A stretch of 64,000 nt of DNA. It comes from Epidermidibacterium keratini (GTDB taxonomy: Bacteria; Actinomycetota; Actinomycetes; Mycobacteriales; Antricoccaceae). The notes under the pieces were generated by a model. That model saw only the letters and a program-made list of their open reading frames with translations, did no database searches and was not told the DNA's origin. This document shows, piece by piece, positions 24,991 through 35,844 of the stretch. How positions within the stretch are numbered: position 1 is the stretch's first letter; each line of letters starts with the position of its first letter. The stretch covers positions 2,666,001-2,730,000 of the forward strand of contig NZ_CP047156.1 in assembly GCF_009834025.1 (NCBI RefSeq). Reading direction: 5' to 3'. Position numbers and translations under genes: made by a program.

Positions 24991-26094
24991 TTAGACGACG
25001 CGGCGCAGCCAGCCGCGGGGGTCGTCGATCTTGCCGAGCTGCAGCCCGAGCAGGTGCTCGCGGATGGCGAGCGTCTTCGGTCCAGCCACGCCGTCGCTCA
25101 CCACCACGTCGCGGACATTCGGGCGCTCGGAGGCGAACTCGGCGATCGGGGTGATGACGGCCGCCGTACCGCAGGCGAAGACCTCGGTGATCTCACCGCT
25201 GCGTGCGCCCTCGGCAAGCTCGGTGACGGTGATCCGGCGCTCGGAGACGGTGAGGCCGTGCTCGGGGGCGATCTCCATGACGCTGTCGCGGGTGACGCCT
25301 TCGAGGATCGTGCCGAGGCCGGGGGTGATGAGCTCGCCGTCGCGGGTGACGACGCAGAGGTTCATCGTGCCGGACTCCTCCAGGCCCTCGCCGTCAACGT
25401 CGGTCCACAGCACCTGGTCGCAGTCGTGCTCCTGTGCCTCGATCTGACCGGCGAGCGACCCGCCGTAGTTGCCACCGCACTTCGCCGTACCCGTGCCGCC
25501 CTTGGCCGCGCGGATGTACTTGTCGGAGATCCAGAGGCGTACGCCGCCGGGCTGGTTGCCGCGATCGCGGGTGGTGAAGTAGGCCTGGGCCGGCGAGGCG
25601 ATCACGCGGTAGTCGACGATCGCCGACGGGCGCACACCGAGGAAGTTCTCGGTGCCAACCATGAACGGGCGCAGGTAGAGGCTCTCCTCGGTGCGCACCT
25701 GCGGCACCCACGCCGCGTCGGCAGTGACGAGCTGCTCGAGCGAGGTCAAGAAGTCCTCGATCGGCAGCTCGGGCAGGCACAGTCGCCGCGCCGAGCGCTG
25801 CAGGCGGGCGGCGTTCATGTCAGGGCGAAACAGCCAGATCGAGCCGTCGTCGTGGCGATAGGCCTTCAGGCCCTCGAAGATCTCCTGCGCGTAGTGCAGT
25901 ACGGCGCTCGCGGGGTGCAGCGTGAACGGCTCCAGCGCGCCGACTCGATCGTCGTGCCAGCCGCGCTCGGCGCTCCAGGTAGCGGCCGCCATGTGGTCGG
26001 TGAAGTGGGCTCCGAATCCTGGGTTTTCCAGGATCGTCTCGCGCTCCGCAGCAGGGGTGGGCTCGGGTGCGGAAGTGGTCGTGAATTTCAGCAT
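24991..26094 (-). CDS. ilvE: Branched-chain amino-acid aminotransferase
   Basis: The 367-residue fold-type IV PLP enzyme has its catalytic lysine in GGTGTAKCGGNYGGSLAGQ. The family start GFGAHFTDHMAAATWSAERGWHD, and FEGLKAYRHDDGSIWLFRP, are typical of the longer actinobacterial/eukaryotic type. It carries out the last step of Val, Leu and Ile synthesis or the first of their breakdown. ATG 26094 was chosen because similarity starts right there. It is divergent from a GNAT gene and not in an ilv operon. Confidence 0.95.
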   Translation of the reverse strand: MLKFTTTSAPEPTPAAERETILENPGFGAHFTDHMAAATWSAERGWHDDRVGALEPFTLHPASAVLHYAQEIFEGLKAYRHDDGSIWLFRPDMNAARLQRSARRLCLPELPIEDFLTSLEQLVTADAAWVPQVRTEESLYLRPFMVGTENFLGVRPSAIVDYRVIASPAQAYFTTRDRGNQPGGVRLWISDKYIRAAKGGTGTAKCGGNYGGSLAGQIEAQEHDCDQVLWTDVDGEGLEESGTMNLCVVTRDGELITPGLGTILEGVTRDSVMEIAPEHGLTVSERRITVTELAEGARSGEITEVFACGTAAVITPIAEFASERPNVRDVVVSDGVAGPKTLAIREHLLGLQLGKIDDPRGWLRRVV

Positions 26095-26151
26095 GTGAGC
26101 CACACTACGCATCGACGACGGCCCGAACGCGGTGCCTGGGAGGATGGACGC

Positions 26152-26733
26152 GTGGACGTGCGCGTGGAGACCGAAGATGACCGCGACGGCGTACTTGCCG
26201 TGATCACGCTGGCTTTCGGCGACGAGGGAGAGAAGGTCGCTGCGATCTGGCGGGAGATCGCCGGTGGTGACGGCCCGCACGAGGGATACGTCGCGACCGA
26301 GGGCGAGCAGATCGTCGGGCACGTCGGGTTGAGCGCCGCGTGGCTGGACGCGCGCCGCGAGCTCGTCGACATCACCGTGCTGAGCCCGCTCAGCGTGCTA
26401 CCCGATCGGCAGCGCTCCGGGATCGGCACTGAGCTGCTTCGCGTGGCCGTGGCCGCTGGGTTGCGGCGCACTGCGATGGTCGTGCTGGAAGGCGATCCCG
26501 GCTACTACTCCGCCCGCGGGTTTGGTCCGGCGAGTGCGGTTGGCATAGCGCCGGCGAGTGACCGCACGCCTGCGCCGGCGTTCCAGGTGGTGACCGGCGA
26601 TGGCTTCGAGCCCTGGATGTCCGGGCGGGTGATCTACCCCGATGTGTGGTGGCGTCACGACGCGGCGGGGCTGCGCGATCCCCAGCTGGCCGAGATCGAG
26701 CAGGCCCTCGGGGCCGAGCCGAACGGGGCTTAG
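26152..26733 (+). CDS. GNAT family N-acetyltransferase
   Basis: The product is 193 residues. The acetyl-CoA-binding motif A appears as LSVLPDRQRSGIGTELLRVAVAAG, and the GYYSARGFGPAS region corresponds to motif B, placing it with YhbS-like acetyltransferases. Substrate unknown. GTG 26152 has GGGAGG eight bases upstream. The stop codon lies inside the left arm of the CIRCE operator of groEL. Confidence 0.85.
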   Translation: MDVRVETEDDRDGVLAVITLAFGDEGEKVAAIWREIAGGDGPHEGYVATEGEQIVGHVGLSAAWLDARRELVDITVLSPLSVLPDRQRSGIGTELLRVAVAAGLRRTAMVVLEGDPGYYSARGFGPASAVGIAPASDRTPAPAFQVVTGDGFEPWMSGRVIYPDVWWRHDAAGLRDPQLAEIEQALGAEPNGA

Positions 26734-26756
26734 CACTCTGGCCCGGAGAGTGCTAA
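26730..26756. promoter_or_regulatory. CIRCE operator (HrcA site)
   Basis: TTAGCACTC, nine bases, GAGTGCTAA is an exact match to the CIRCE consensus with the canonical 9-base spacer. HrcA binds CIRCE and represses chaperonin genes until heat shock. It lies 158 bases upstream of the groEL start and overlaps the end of the GNAT gene. Confidence 0.95.
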
Positions 26757-26911
26757 TGTGGCGGCGTCGGCCTTTGGCGAGGCAGTACGACGTCATCTTC
26801 GATCCCGGGAGCAGATCTTCCGCTGGGTCGGTGGCGTGCCGGCTGTCGTCCGTCGCGGGCGCCGAGTGTCGACGTTACTGAAGACTTCTCACTTGAAGAA
26901 GGATGGATTAG

Positions 26912-28546
<1,635 letters not shown>

Positions 28547-28580
28547 GTCGCACGGGCTTTTAGCCAACATCGGTACAAGC

Positions 28581-28610
28581 GAAGGGCCCCGGCTGATGCC
28601 GGGGCCCTTC
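28581..28610 (+). terminator. groEL terminator
   Basis: A perfect 13-bp stem GAAGGGCCCCGGC / GCCGGGGCCCTTC with loop TGAT starts 35 bases after the groEL stop codon. It has the same design as the terminator at 22542-22575. Confidence 0.85.
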
Positions 28611-28631
28611 CGCGTGCGCCGCCTCCTCGGT

Positions 28632-28678
28632 TTAGATGTGGTGTGGCTGTCACTGGGTGACAGTTACACCACATCTAA
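28632..28678. repeat. Long perfect hairpin (element A) with TTAG...CTAA ends
   Basis: The arms TTAGATGTGGTGT and ACACCACATCTAA enclose GG / TT and the inner arms CTGTCAC / GTGACAG around a 3-base loop. As plus-strand RNA the two GG/UU positions form wobble pairs, giving an unbroken 22-bp stem. It lies just beyond the groEL terminator and upstream of the ROK gene. The ends resemble those of element B (38735-38782). It could be a palindromic intergenic repeat, a protein-binding site or a regulatory RNA structure. Confidence 0.6.
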
Positions 28679-28755
28679 GGCCCGGAGTACGCCGAAACTC
28701 CCGAGCGCAGGTGCCGACCGCGAGGACCATGCGGACTCGGCGATAGGGTGGGCGC

Positions 28756-29661
28756 GTGGCGTGGGCGATCGGGCTGGACATCGGGGGAACGAAGATAGCT
28801 GCCGGGCTGGTCGGCGCCACCGGTTCTGTCACCGGGCGCATTGAGGCGCCGGCGCCGCACGATGCTCGCGGCGTCGAGCAGGCCGCGCTCGCGCTCGCCC
28901 GTCAGGTGCTCGACGAGCAAGACTCACCGCAGATCGAGGCAGTGGGGGTCGGCAGCCCCGGCACGATCGACCCGATCAGCGGCAAGGTGACCGCCAGCGA
29001 CAGCAAGCCGGCTCTAGTCGGCGCCAACGTCGGCGAGGTTCTGGGTCAGGCGCTCGGCGTTCCGTACGCCGTGACGAACGACGTCAACGCCGCCGGAGTG
29101 GGGGAGCTGGCGTACGGAGTCGCGGCCGGGTTCTCGCGTGTCCTGGTGGTCGCTGCCGGCACCGGCATCGGTGGCGCTCTGCTGATCAACGGCCGCCTTG
29201 AAGAAGGGATGAGCGGGACCACGGGCGAGATCGCCCACCTGCTCGTCCCGCAGGCCGGCGCGGGAGTCTGCGGCTGCGGCAAGCGCGACCACCTTGAGGC
29301 CGTCGCCAGCGGACCTGCCATCGAGGCCGAGTACGCCGCGGCGACGGGCGAGCGGCGTACGGCACGGGAGATCGCGCGGATCGCCGCCGACGGAAACCCA
29401 ACGGCGAGTACGACGATCGATGCCGCCGCCACCACACTCGGTCGCTGCGTCGCCGGACTCGCGAACGCCGTCGACATCGACGCGCTGGTCATCACCGGGG
29501 GCGTGGCCGACATCGAACGTTACTTCGCCGCTGCCAAGACAGCGTTCAGCGACGAGGTCATGGTCCCGCTCAACGGCGTCCCCGTCCTGCGCAGCGCGCT
29601 TGGTGCGGACGCCCCGATCGTCGGCGCGGCCACCTACGTGCGAGCGCGCCTCGGCATCTGA
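28756..29661 (+). CDS. ROK family sugar kinase (glucokinase-like)
   Basis: The 301-residue kinase has the phosphate-binding AIGLDIGGTKIAAGLVG, catalytic Asp in VTNDVNAAGVGE, AAGTGIGGALLINGRL and a CxCG zinc motif (GVCGCGKRDHLEA). ROK kinases phosphorylate glucose, N-acetylmannosamine or similar sugars, and the substrate is uncertain here. No DNA-binding domain is attached, so it is an enzyme rather than a repressor. It starts at GTG 28756, and its stop overlaps the next start (TGATG). Confidence 0.88.
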   Translation: MAWAIGLDIGGTKIAAGLVGATGSVTGRIEAPAPHDARGVEQAALALARQVLDEQDSPQIEAVGVGSPGTIDPISGKVTASDSKPALVGANVGEVLGQALGVPYAVTNDVNAAGVGELAYGVAAGFSRVLVVAAGTGIGGALLINGRLEEGMSGTTGEIAHLLVPQAGAGVCGCGKRDHLEAVASGPAIEAEYAAATGERRTAREIARIAADGNPTASTTIDAAATTLGRCVAGLANAVDIDALVITGGVADIERYFAAAKTAFSDEVMVPLNGVPVLRSALGADAPIVGAATYVRARLGI

Positions 29662-30173
29662 TGGCTCGTATCTTCGTCGCGGCGCAGCTCCCACTCGACG
29701 TGCGCGATGACCTCCACGAGCACCTCGACGTACTCCGCACGGTGCATCCCAGCCTGCGGTGGGTGCGCGCGGAAAACCTGCACCTGACGGTCCGCTTCAT
29801 CGGCGAGAGCGGACCGCGGGAGGTCGACCGGCAGGTCGAGCACTGGGCCGAGCGCGCCGCCGACGCCGCCCCGTTTTCGGTGTCCCTGTCCGGCGCTGGG
29901 TGTTTCCCGCAGACCTGGCGAGCCCGGGTGCTGTACGCCGCCGCTGGGGTTGACGAGCCGTCGTGGCGACATCTCGCCGGTCCCGATCAGCAGCCCCACG
30001 TCACCGTCGCGCGCACCCGCGAGCTCAGCGACCTCACCGGACTGGTCGACGAGCTCGCGGCGTACTCGTCGCGGAAGTGGGAGATCGAGCAGATTGCCGT
30101 CATGCGGTCGTTCCTGGAGCGTGGCCGGCCCGCGCGCTACGAGCCGCTCGAGGTGCTGCCGCTCGGCCGGTAG
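29661..30173 (+). CDS. thpR: RNA 2',3'-cyclic phosphodiesterase / 2'-5' RNA ligase
   Basis: The 170-residue 2H phosphoesterase has its two catalytic HxTx motifs, HLTVRF and HVTVAR, in the normal places. ThpR opens 2',3'-cyclic phosphates on RNA and can ligate 2'-5' in the reverse reaction. The biological target is unclear. The ATG overlaps the stop of the ROK gene by one base, which indicates translational coupling. Confidence 0.9.
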   Translation: MARIFVAAQLPLDVRDDLHEHLDVLRTVHPSLRWVRAENLHLTVRFIGESGPREVDRQVEHWAERAADAAPFSVSLSGAGCFPQTWRARVLYAAAGVDEPSWRHLAGPDQQPHVTVARTRELSDLTGLVDELAAYSSRKWEIEQIAVMRSFLERGRPARYEPLEVLPLGR

Positions 30174-30196
30174 GTCAATTCGCGCGACAATCATCG

Positions 30197-30212
30197 AGAT
30201 TTTCGAAAATCT
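30197..30212. promoter_or_regulatory. 16-bp perfect palindrome upstream of the hydroxylase
   Basis: AGATTTTCGAAAATCT is a perfect palindrome in an unusually AT-rich island, 96 bases before the monooxygenase start. Position and symmetry suggest a repressor or activator site. No cognate regulator is adjacent. Confidence 0.5.
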
Positions 30213-30307
30213 ATTGCTTTTACAAACGTCGTCTGTTTCAGTGGGCTGCACCACAATCCAGCCGTGACGGCGCTCTCACCGTCGCGGCGCGTTGAAGGAC
30301 AGATCGC

Positions 30308-31897
30308 ATGACCGACTACGACGTCATACAAATCGGATTCGGACCCGTGGGACAAATCCACGCCGCCACCCTTGGACGTAGTGGCCACTCGGTTGCGGTC
30401 TTCGAACGCTCGCCATCGCTTTACCAGCTGTCGCGAGCCGGCCATTGTGACCACGAGATCATGCGCATCTTCCAGAGTGTCGGCGCCGCTGATGCGATCG
30501 AGCGCGACGCGATCCCGATCCTGGACTATGACTGGTTCAACGCCGACGGCGAGATCCTGCTGCACCTGGACTGGAACGCTCCGACGCCGTCGGGATGGCG
30601 CTCGGACTACCTCTTCTACCAGCCCTACGTCGAGACCGAGCTGAGGGCCGCCGTGGACCGGCTTCCCAGCGTCGAGGTCAACCTCGGCTGGGAGGCCACC
30701 GCGATCGAGCAGTACGACGACCACGTCGAGGTGACCGTTCGCGAAGGCAACCGCGATCAGGGCCGGTGGACTGCGACCGGACGCACCCGCACCGTCACCG
30801 CGCGCTATCTCGTCGGCGCCGACGGTGCCGGCTCGATGGCCCGCGAGGTCGCCGGGATCGAGTGGGAGGACTTCGGGTTCGAGGAGAACTGGCTCGTCGT
30901 CGACGTGCGCCCGCATGACCCCGACCTCGCGATCGACATGCCCGAGGCCGGCCAGATCTGCGATCCCGCGAGGCCGGTCTCGCTGTTTCGGTGGCTCGGC
31001 CGCGAGCACGCGCGGTGGGAGTTCATGCTGCTGCCCGGCGAGACTGCACAGGGCATGACCGACGAGGGGCGTGACTGGGAGCTGCTCGCTCGATGGGGGC
31101 TCAGTCCCGACAACGCGACGATCGCCCGGCGGGCGATCTACACGTTCCGGTCGTTGCTGGCCAAGGACTTCAGGGCCGGGCGGATCTTGCTCGTCGGCGA
31201 TGCCGCGCACCTGATGCCGCCGTTCATGGGGCAGGGGATGTGCTCGGGGCTACGGGATGCGATCAACCTCGCCTGGAAGCTCGACCTCGTGCTGCGCGAG
31301 GTTGCCAGCGCGGACCTGCTCGGCACCTACACCGAAGAACGCCGACCCCACGTCGGCCAGGTGATCGCCACCTCAATCGGGCTCGGGCAGATCGTGTGCG
31401 TGAGCGATCCTGAAGAGGCGGCCGAACGCGATCGGATGTTTCTGGCCGGCGAGGCGCCACCGCCCCCACCGTTCCCGTGGCTGCAGACCGGGATCGTCGC
31501 CGCCGACACTCATCCCAGCGCCGGGCAGCTCGGGGTCCAGGGACGGATCAGTACGGGCGAGCAGACCGGCCGCGCCGACGACCTGCTCGGCAACACCTGG
31601 CTGGTGCTTTGCGATGACCGTGCTCTGCTCGACGGGATCGGGCAGCGTCAGCGTGAGCTCATCGATCGCATCGGCGGACGAGTGGTGCACATCAGTCGGG
31701 CACGGCACCGCGGCGCAGACAGCGTCGTCGACCTCGATGCGACGTACCACGCCTGGTTCAACCAGGGCGAGTTCCGCGCGGTCATCGTGCGTCCGGACTT
31801 CTACACCTACGGGATGGCCTCGCACGTCGGTGATCTCAACGCGCTCATCGACCGGCTTGCCGAGCAAATCGGAGTCGCGGTGCCCACGCCGGCCTGA
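30308..31897 (+). CDS. FAD-dependent aromatic hydroxylase, MhpA-like
   Basis: The 529-residue class A flavoprotein monooxygenase has N-terminal GFGPVGQIHAATLGRSG for FAD, the GADGAGSMARE (DG) motif, and GDAAHLMPPFMGQGMCSGLRDAINLAWKL (GD motif). The closest pattern I know is MhpA, which hydroxylates 3-(3-hydroxyphenyl)propionate or 3-hydroxycinnamate. Substrate assignment is tentative. No ring-cleavage genes are nearby. It converges on the binding-protein array, its stop being two bases from that of the last array gene. Confidence 0.85.
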   Translation: MTDYDVIQIGFGPVGQIHAATLGRSGHSVAVFERSPSLYQLSRAGHCDHEIMRIFQSVGAADAIERDAIPILDYDWFNADGEILLHLDWNAPTPSGWRSDYLFYQPYVETELRAAVDRLPSVEVNLGWEATAIEQYDDHVEVTVREGNRDQGRWTATGRTRTVTARYLVGADGAGSMAREVAGIEWEDFGFEENWLVVDVRPHDPDLAIDMPEAGQICDPARPVSLFRWLGREHARWEFMLLPGETAQGMTDEGRDWELLARWGLSPDNATIARRAIYTFRSLLAKDFRAGRILLVGDAAHLMPPFMGQGMCSGLRDAINLAWKLDLVLREVASADLLGTYTEERRPHVGQVIATSIGLGQIVCVSDPEEAAERDRMFLAGEAPPPPPFPWLQTGIVAADTHPSAGQLGVQGRISTGEQTGRADDLLGNTWLVLCDDRALLDGIGQRQRELIDRIGGRVVHISRARHRGADSVVDLDATYHAWFNQGEFRAVIVRPDFYTYGMASHVGDLNALIDRLAEQIGVAVPTPA

Positions 31898-31899
31898 GG

Positions 31900-33141
31900 C
31901 TACTTCTGGTGCGGGCCTTGGTAGTCCGCGGCCTCGGGAGCCTCGACGAGCCCGTCGCTGACGACGGTGAGCCCGCCGGCAGCCGAGGCGTCGGCCTGCT
32001 CGACATAGACGCTGCGAGCCGCGGGCGCCCCGGGCACCGAGAAGTCGAGGGGCGCGGTGATGCCCTTGGTGTCGACCTGGACTTTGGCTGCGGCCTCGAC
32101 GATCCCGGAGCGGGTGAGGTTGTCGTCGTCGCACGCCTGCTGCAGGATCGCACCGAAGGCGAGCGCTCCGGCGTACCCGAAGTTCACCGCGTCCAGCGGG
32201 GTCTCGGTGTACTTCTGCTGGTAGGCCGAGGCGAGCTCGACGGCGGCGTCGGAGCCGGTGTAGCCGAACGGTGCCTGGCTGGTCACGCGGTAGTAGTGCG
32301 ACAGCTGCTCGGGGGTGAGTGACGAGACTAGAGCGGTGTCCCAGGTCGGCGTACTTCCCAGCAGCGGTACGCCGAGCGCCTGCTCGACATTCTGCGTCGC
32401 GACCGAGCCCATCGCCGGTGGCGATGTCGAGAGGACGATCGCGGTGACACCGTTAGCCTTCATCGCTGCGATGGTCGCGGTCATGTCGGTGTCGGTGGCC
32501 GAGACCGCAACCGACTGCACGTTCAGCTCATGTTCCTCGGCGTACGCCGCCACCCCGAGCGCGGCGTTTTGGCCGTAGTCGGAGTCGACGTAGATATGGC
32601 CGATCGAATCGCCGGGCGCGATCATGCCTTGCTCGAGCATCCAGCTCAGTCCGTTGATCATCTCGATGTCGTACGTCGCACCTGGAATCACCACCTGCGG
32701 TGTATCGAGAAACGTCGATGACAGTGACGATGGCATCGCGACGACGTCGTCGGAGATGACGCGTTCCTTGACGGCCGCGAAGGTCGGCGTACCGAAGATC
32801 TGGACGAAACCCACGACGTCGCCGGCAATCTCGTCGTAGAGCGCGAGCGCTGACTCGGGCTTGTAGCCGTGGTCCTTGGTGATGAGCTCGACCTGCCGAC
32901 CGCAGATGCCGCCAGCGGCGTTCACCTCATCGGCCCACAGCTCGGTGCCCTGCGTCGCCGCCAGTCCTTGGGCTTTGAACGGCGAGCTCAGGTCGGTCAG
33001 CGCGCCGATCGTGATGGTGTCGTCGCTGACCCCGACGTCGGTCTGCGCGCCGGCATCCTGCGACTTCGGCGACGAGCAGCCGGCGAGCACGACGCCGGCA
33101 AGTGCGAGGGGAAGCAGCAGACGAGGAGAGCGAGCGCGCAC
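31900..33141 (-). CDS. LIV-type ABC substrate-binding lipoprotein, array copy 1 (divergent)
   Basis: The 413-residue product is a Peripla_BP_6-type receptor with lipobox LAGVVLAGC (Cys22). It is the most distal gene of the array and one of the two divergent members. It keeps GGICGR, ATYDIEMINGLSWMLEQGMI, the DSDYGQN loop, DTDMTA and the C-terminal YQGPHQK, but the ligand-facing stretches (for example MPSSLSSTFLDTP) differ from copies 2-5, 7 and 8. GTG 33141 is the start. It is separated from copy 2 by 108 bases with no clear hairpin. Confidence 0.92.
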   Translation of the reverse strand: MRARSPRLLLPLALAGVVLAGCSSPKSQDAGAQTDVGVSDDTITIGALTDLSSPFKAQGLAATQGTELWADEVNAAGGICGRQVELITKDHGYKPESALALYDEIAGDVVGFVQIFGTPTFAAVKERVISDDVVAMPSSLSSTFLDTPQVVIPGATYDIEMINGLSWMLEQGMIAPGDSIGHIYVDSDYGQNAALGVAAYAEEHELNVQSVAVSATDTDMTATIAAMKANGVTAIVLSTSPPAMGSVATQNVEQALGVPLLGSTPTWDTALVSSLTPEQLSHYYRVTSQAPFGYTGSDAAVELASAYQQKYTETPLDAVNFGYAGALAFGAILQQACDDDNLTRSGIVEAAAKVQVDTKGITAPLDFSVPGAPAARSVYVEQADASAAGGLTVVSDGLVEAPEAADYQGPHQK

Positions 33142-33249
33142 CAGCGGTCCTTTCGGGCGAGTACGCCGCGGCGGCGGCGCATCGACACCCTAGTTCAGCT
33201 CGCTGCTTCCTAGCCCTCGGCTCGACCTACCTCACACGATTGCGACCGG

Positions 33250-34509
33250 CTACTTCTCGTACGGCGTCTTGTAGTTCTTGGCCGCGTCCGACTCGAAAAG
33301 CTGCTCGGTGATGTTCAGCCCGCCGGGAACGTTCGGATCTGGCTGCACGATAAACGCCTCGCGCGTGGTCGGGGTGCCTTCGGTGGCGAAGTTGAGCTTG
33401 CCGGTGAGCCCGTTGGTCTCAAGAGCATCGACCTGTGACATCGCCTCCATGATGCCGGCGCGCGTGAGATCGCCGTTGTCGCAGGCCTTCTCCAGCAGCT
33501 CCTGCCATGCCAGGCCCCAGACGTAGCCCTGGCTGGTGCCGATGTTGGGTTCCTCCTGGGTCAGCTGCTGCAGCTTACCGAGCAGCTCCTGAGCCGCTGG
33601 CACGTCGGAGCCGATCGGGGCGTACGACGTCACCTGGTAGTAGTTCTCCAGCGCCGCGGTCACACCCGGATCCTCCAGCAGGGTGGGTGCAAAGACCGGG
33701 TTGTTGCCGATCATCGGCACGTTGAGGCCCTGGCCCTGATTTTGCAGCGCGATCGACCCGAGCGCCGCCGGAGGCGTGGTGACCGCGATCGCCTTCACCC
33801 CATCGGACTTCATCTTCGTCACGATCGCAGTCATGTCGGTATCGGTGGAGGCGATCTTCGCCTCGGAGATCGTCATGCCATTTTCCTCGGCGAATGCCTT
33901 GCTCCCGAGCAGTGCATTTTGGCCGTACTCCGAATCGATGTACACGTGTCCGATGGTGTCGCCTTCGGCGATCATGCCCTGTTCCTGCATCCAGGACAGA
34001 CCGTTGATCGTCTCGACGTCGTACGTCTGCCCGATCATCAGCAGCTGCGAGGCATCGAGGTTGACCGAGGCCCAGGCGGCCGGGATGGTCGGCATGTTGT
34101 CGCTGATGATCTTCTGCTTCAGGGCCGCGATGATGTGCGAGCCGCCGATCGAGATCGCGCCGAGCACGTTCGACTTCTCCTGCTCGTAGAGCGGTAGCGC
34201 GTTGTCGACCTTGTAGGCCGAGTCCTGCGAGTCGATCTTGATATCTCGCCCGCAGATGCCGCCGTCGGCGTTCACCTGCTCGACCCAGATGTTGATGCCG
34301 TAGTCGTAGGCGAGGCTGATGACCTTGAAGACGCCCGAGAGGTCGTTGAGAGCCAGGAGCGTAATCGTGTCGTCGGTGACGCCGACATCGGTCTTGACGT
34401 CACCGTCGCCGCCGCCTGCTGACCCGCCATCGGCCTTGGTGGAGCAGCCGGTGAGGGTGAGGGTGAGGGCGCTGGTGGCGGCGATGGTGGCCAGCGTGAG
34501 CTTACGCAT
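33250..34509 (-). CDS. LIV-type ABC substrate-binding lipoprotein, array copy 2
   Basis: The 419-residue lipoprotein (LTLTLTGC, Cys22) is very similar to copy 3 throughout, for example GGICGRDIKI, INGLSWMQEQGMIAEGD, DSEYGQNALLGS and STDTDMTAIVTKMK. The pair looks like the most recent duplication in the array. The mature protein has two conserved cysteines (GICG and EKACDNGD) that could form a disulfide outside the cell. ATG 34509 has GGAGAG upstream. It lies 14 bases behind copy 3, so the two share a transcript. Confidence 0.93.
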   Translation of the reverse strand: MRKLTLATIAATSALTLTLTGCSTKADGGSAGGGDGDVKTDVGVTDDTITLLALNDLSGVFKVISLAYDYGINIWVEQVNADGGICGRDIKIDSQDSAYKVDNALPLYEQEKSNVLGAISIGGSHIIAALKQKIISDNMPTIPAAWASVNLDASQLLMIGQTYDVETINGLSWMQEQGMIAEGDTIGHVYIDSEYGQNALLGSKAFAEENGMTISEAKIASTDTDMTAIVTKMKSDGVKAIAVTTPPAALGSIALQNQGQGLNVPMIGNNPVFAPTLLEDPGVTAALENYYQVTSYAPIGSDVPAAQELLGKLQQLTQEEPNIGTSQGYVWGLAWQELLEKACDNGDLTRAGIMEAMSQVDALETNGLTGKLNFATEGTPTTREAFIVQPDPNVPGGLNITEQLFESDAAKNYKTPYEK

Positions 34510-34523
34510 GTGAGAGCTCTCCG

Positions 34524-35783
34524 TCATTTCTGGTACGGCGCCTTGTAGTTCTTGGCGGAGTCGGACTCGTAAAGCTCCTTGACCACGGTGAGTCCGCCGG
34601 GCACCTCCGGGTCGGCCTGGGTGATGAAGGCCTGTCGGGTCGTTGGCGCGCCGGGCGTCGAGAAGTCCAGCGTTCCGGTGAGATCTTCGGTCGCCAGCGA
34701 GTCGATCGAGTCCTTGGCCTCGAGTACGCCGGCCCGGGTCATATCGCCGTTGTCGCAGGCTTTTTGCAGCACTTCACCCCAGGCCAGGCCCCAGACGTAA
34801 CCCATCACGGTGCCGAGGTTGGGCGCGTCCTGGGTCTTCTCGGTCAGCTTGGTGAGAATCTCCTGGACCTTCGGGTTGTCCGCGCCAAACGGCGCGTACG
34901 ACGTCACCTGGTAGTAGTTGCTCAGCGCCGAGGTGACTGCAGCATCCTCCAGCAAGGTGGGGGAGAAGACCGGGTTGCTGCCGATCATCGGCACGTTCAG
35001 CCCCTGGCTCTGGTTTTGCAGGGCCGCCGACCCGAGCGCGGCCGGCGGTGTCGTGATCGCGATGGCCTTGACGCCGTCCGCCTTCATCTTCGTCACGATC
35101 GCGGTCATGTCGGTGTCGGTCGAGGCGATCTTCGCCTCGGTGACGCTCATCCCGTTTTCGTCGGCGTACGCCTTGCTCCCGACGAGCGCGTTCTGGCCGT
35201 ACTCGGAGTCGACGTAGATGTGCCCGATCTTGTCGCCCTCGCCGATGATGCCTTCCTCCTGGAGGTAGGACAGCCCGTTGAGCATCTCGACGTCGTACGT
35301 CTGCCCGATCATCAAGATCGCGTTGGAGTCCAGGTTGATCGAGGCCCACGACGCGGGCACGGTCAGCATGTTGTCGCTGGTGATCTTCTGCTTGAGCGCG
35401 GCGAGGATGTGCGAGCCGCCGACGGAGATGATCCCGAGCGAGTTCGCCTTCTGCTGGTCATACAGCGGCAGAGCGTTGTCGACCTTGTAGGCGGTGTCCT
35501 GGGAGTTGATCTTGATGTCGCGCTCGCAGATGCCACCGGCTTCGTTGACTTCATCGACCCAGATCCCGATGCCGTACTCGTAGGCGAGGCTGTTGGTCTT
35601 GAACACGCCCGATAGGTCATCGAGGGTGAGCAGGCTGATCTCGGAGTCGGTCACCCCGACATCGGTCTTCAGGCCGTCTGCTCCGCTGCTGCTGCCGCCG
35701 CCACCGCCCTTGGTGGAGCAGCCGGTGAGAGCGAGGGCGATCGCGCTGGTGGCAGCAACCGCCGCCAAAGGGAACTTGCGCAT
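34524..35783 (-). CDS. LIV-type ABC substrate-binding lipoprotein, array copy 3
   Basis: The 419-residue lipoprotein has signal peptide and lipobox ALALTGC (Cys22), then a Gly/Ser linker and VGVTDSEISLLTLDDLSGVFK. It is near-collinear with copy 2 and ends NYKAPYQK. The ATG at 35783 has AGGAG seven bases upstream, and in-frame sequence farther upstream is low-complexity and unlike a signal peptide. A strong hairpin (35845-35871) separates it from copy 4. Confidence 0.93.
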   Translation of the reverse strand: MRKFPLAAVAATSAIALALTGCSTKGGGGGSSSGADGLKTDVGVTDSEISLLTLDDLSGVFKTNSLAYEYGIGIWVDEVNEAGGICERDIKINSQDTAYKVDNALPLYDQQKANSLGIISVGGSHILAALKQKITSDNMLTVPASWASINLDSNAILMIGQTYDVEMLNGLSYLQEEGIIGEGDKIGHIYVDSEYGQNALVGSKAYADENGMSVTEAKIASTDTDMTAIVTKMKADGVKAIAITTPPAALGSAALQNQSQGLNVPMIGSNPVFSPTLLEDAAVTSALSNYYQVTSYAPFGADNPKVQEILTKLTEKTQDAPNLGTVMGYVWGLAWGEVLQKACDNGDMTRAGVLEAKDSIDSLATEDLTGTLDFSTPGAPTTRQAFITQADPEVPGGLTVVKELYESDSAKNYKAPYQK

Positions 35784-35844
35784 GGGACATCTCCTGGGGC
35801 GTGGGACGGTGGGGCTTGGTGGGGCGGGGGTTTGTCGACGCGCG

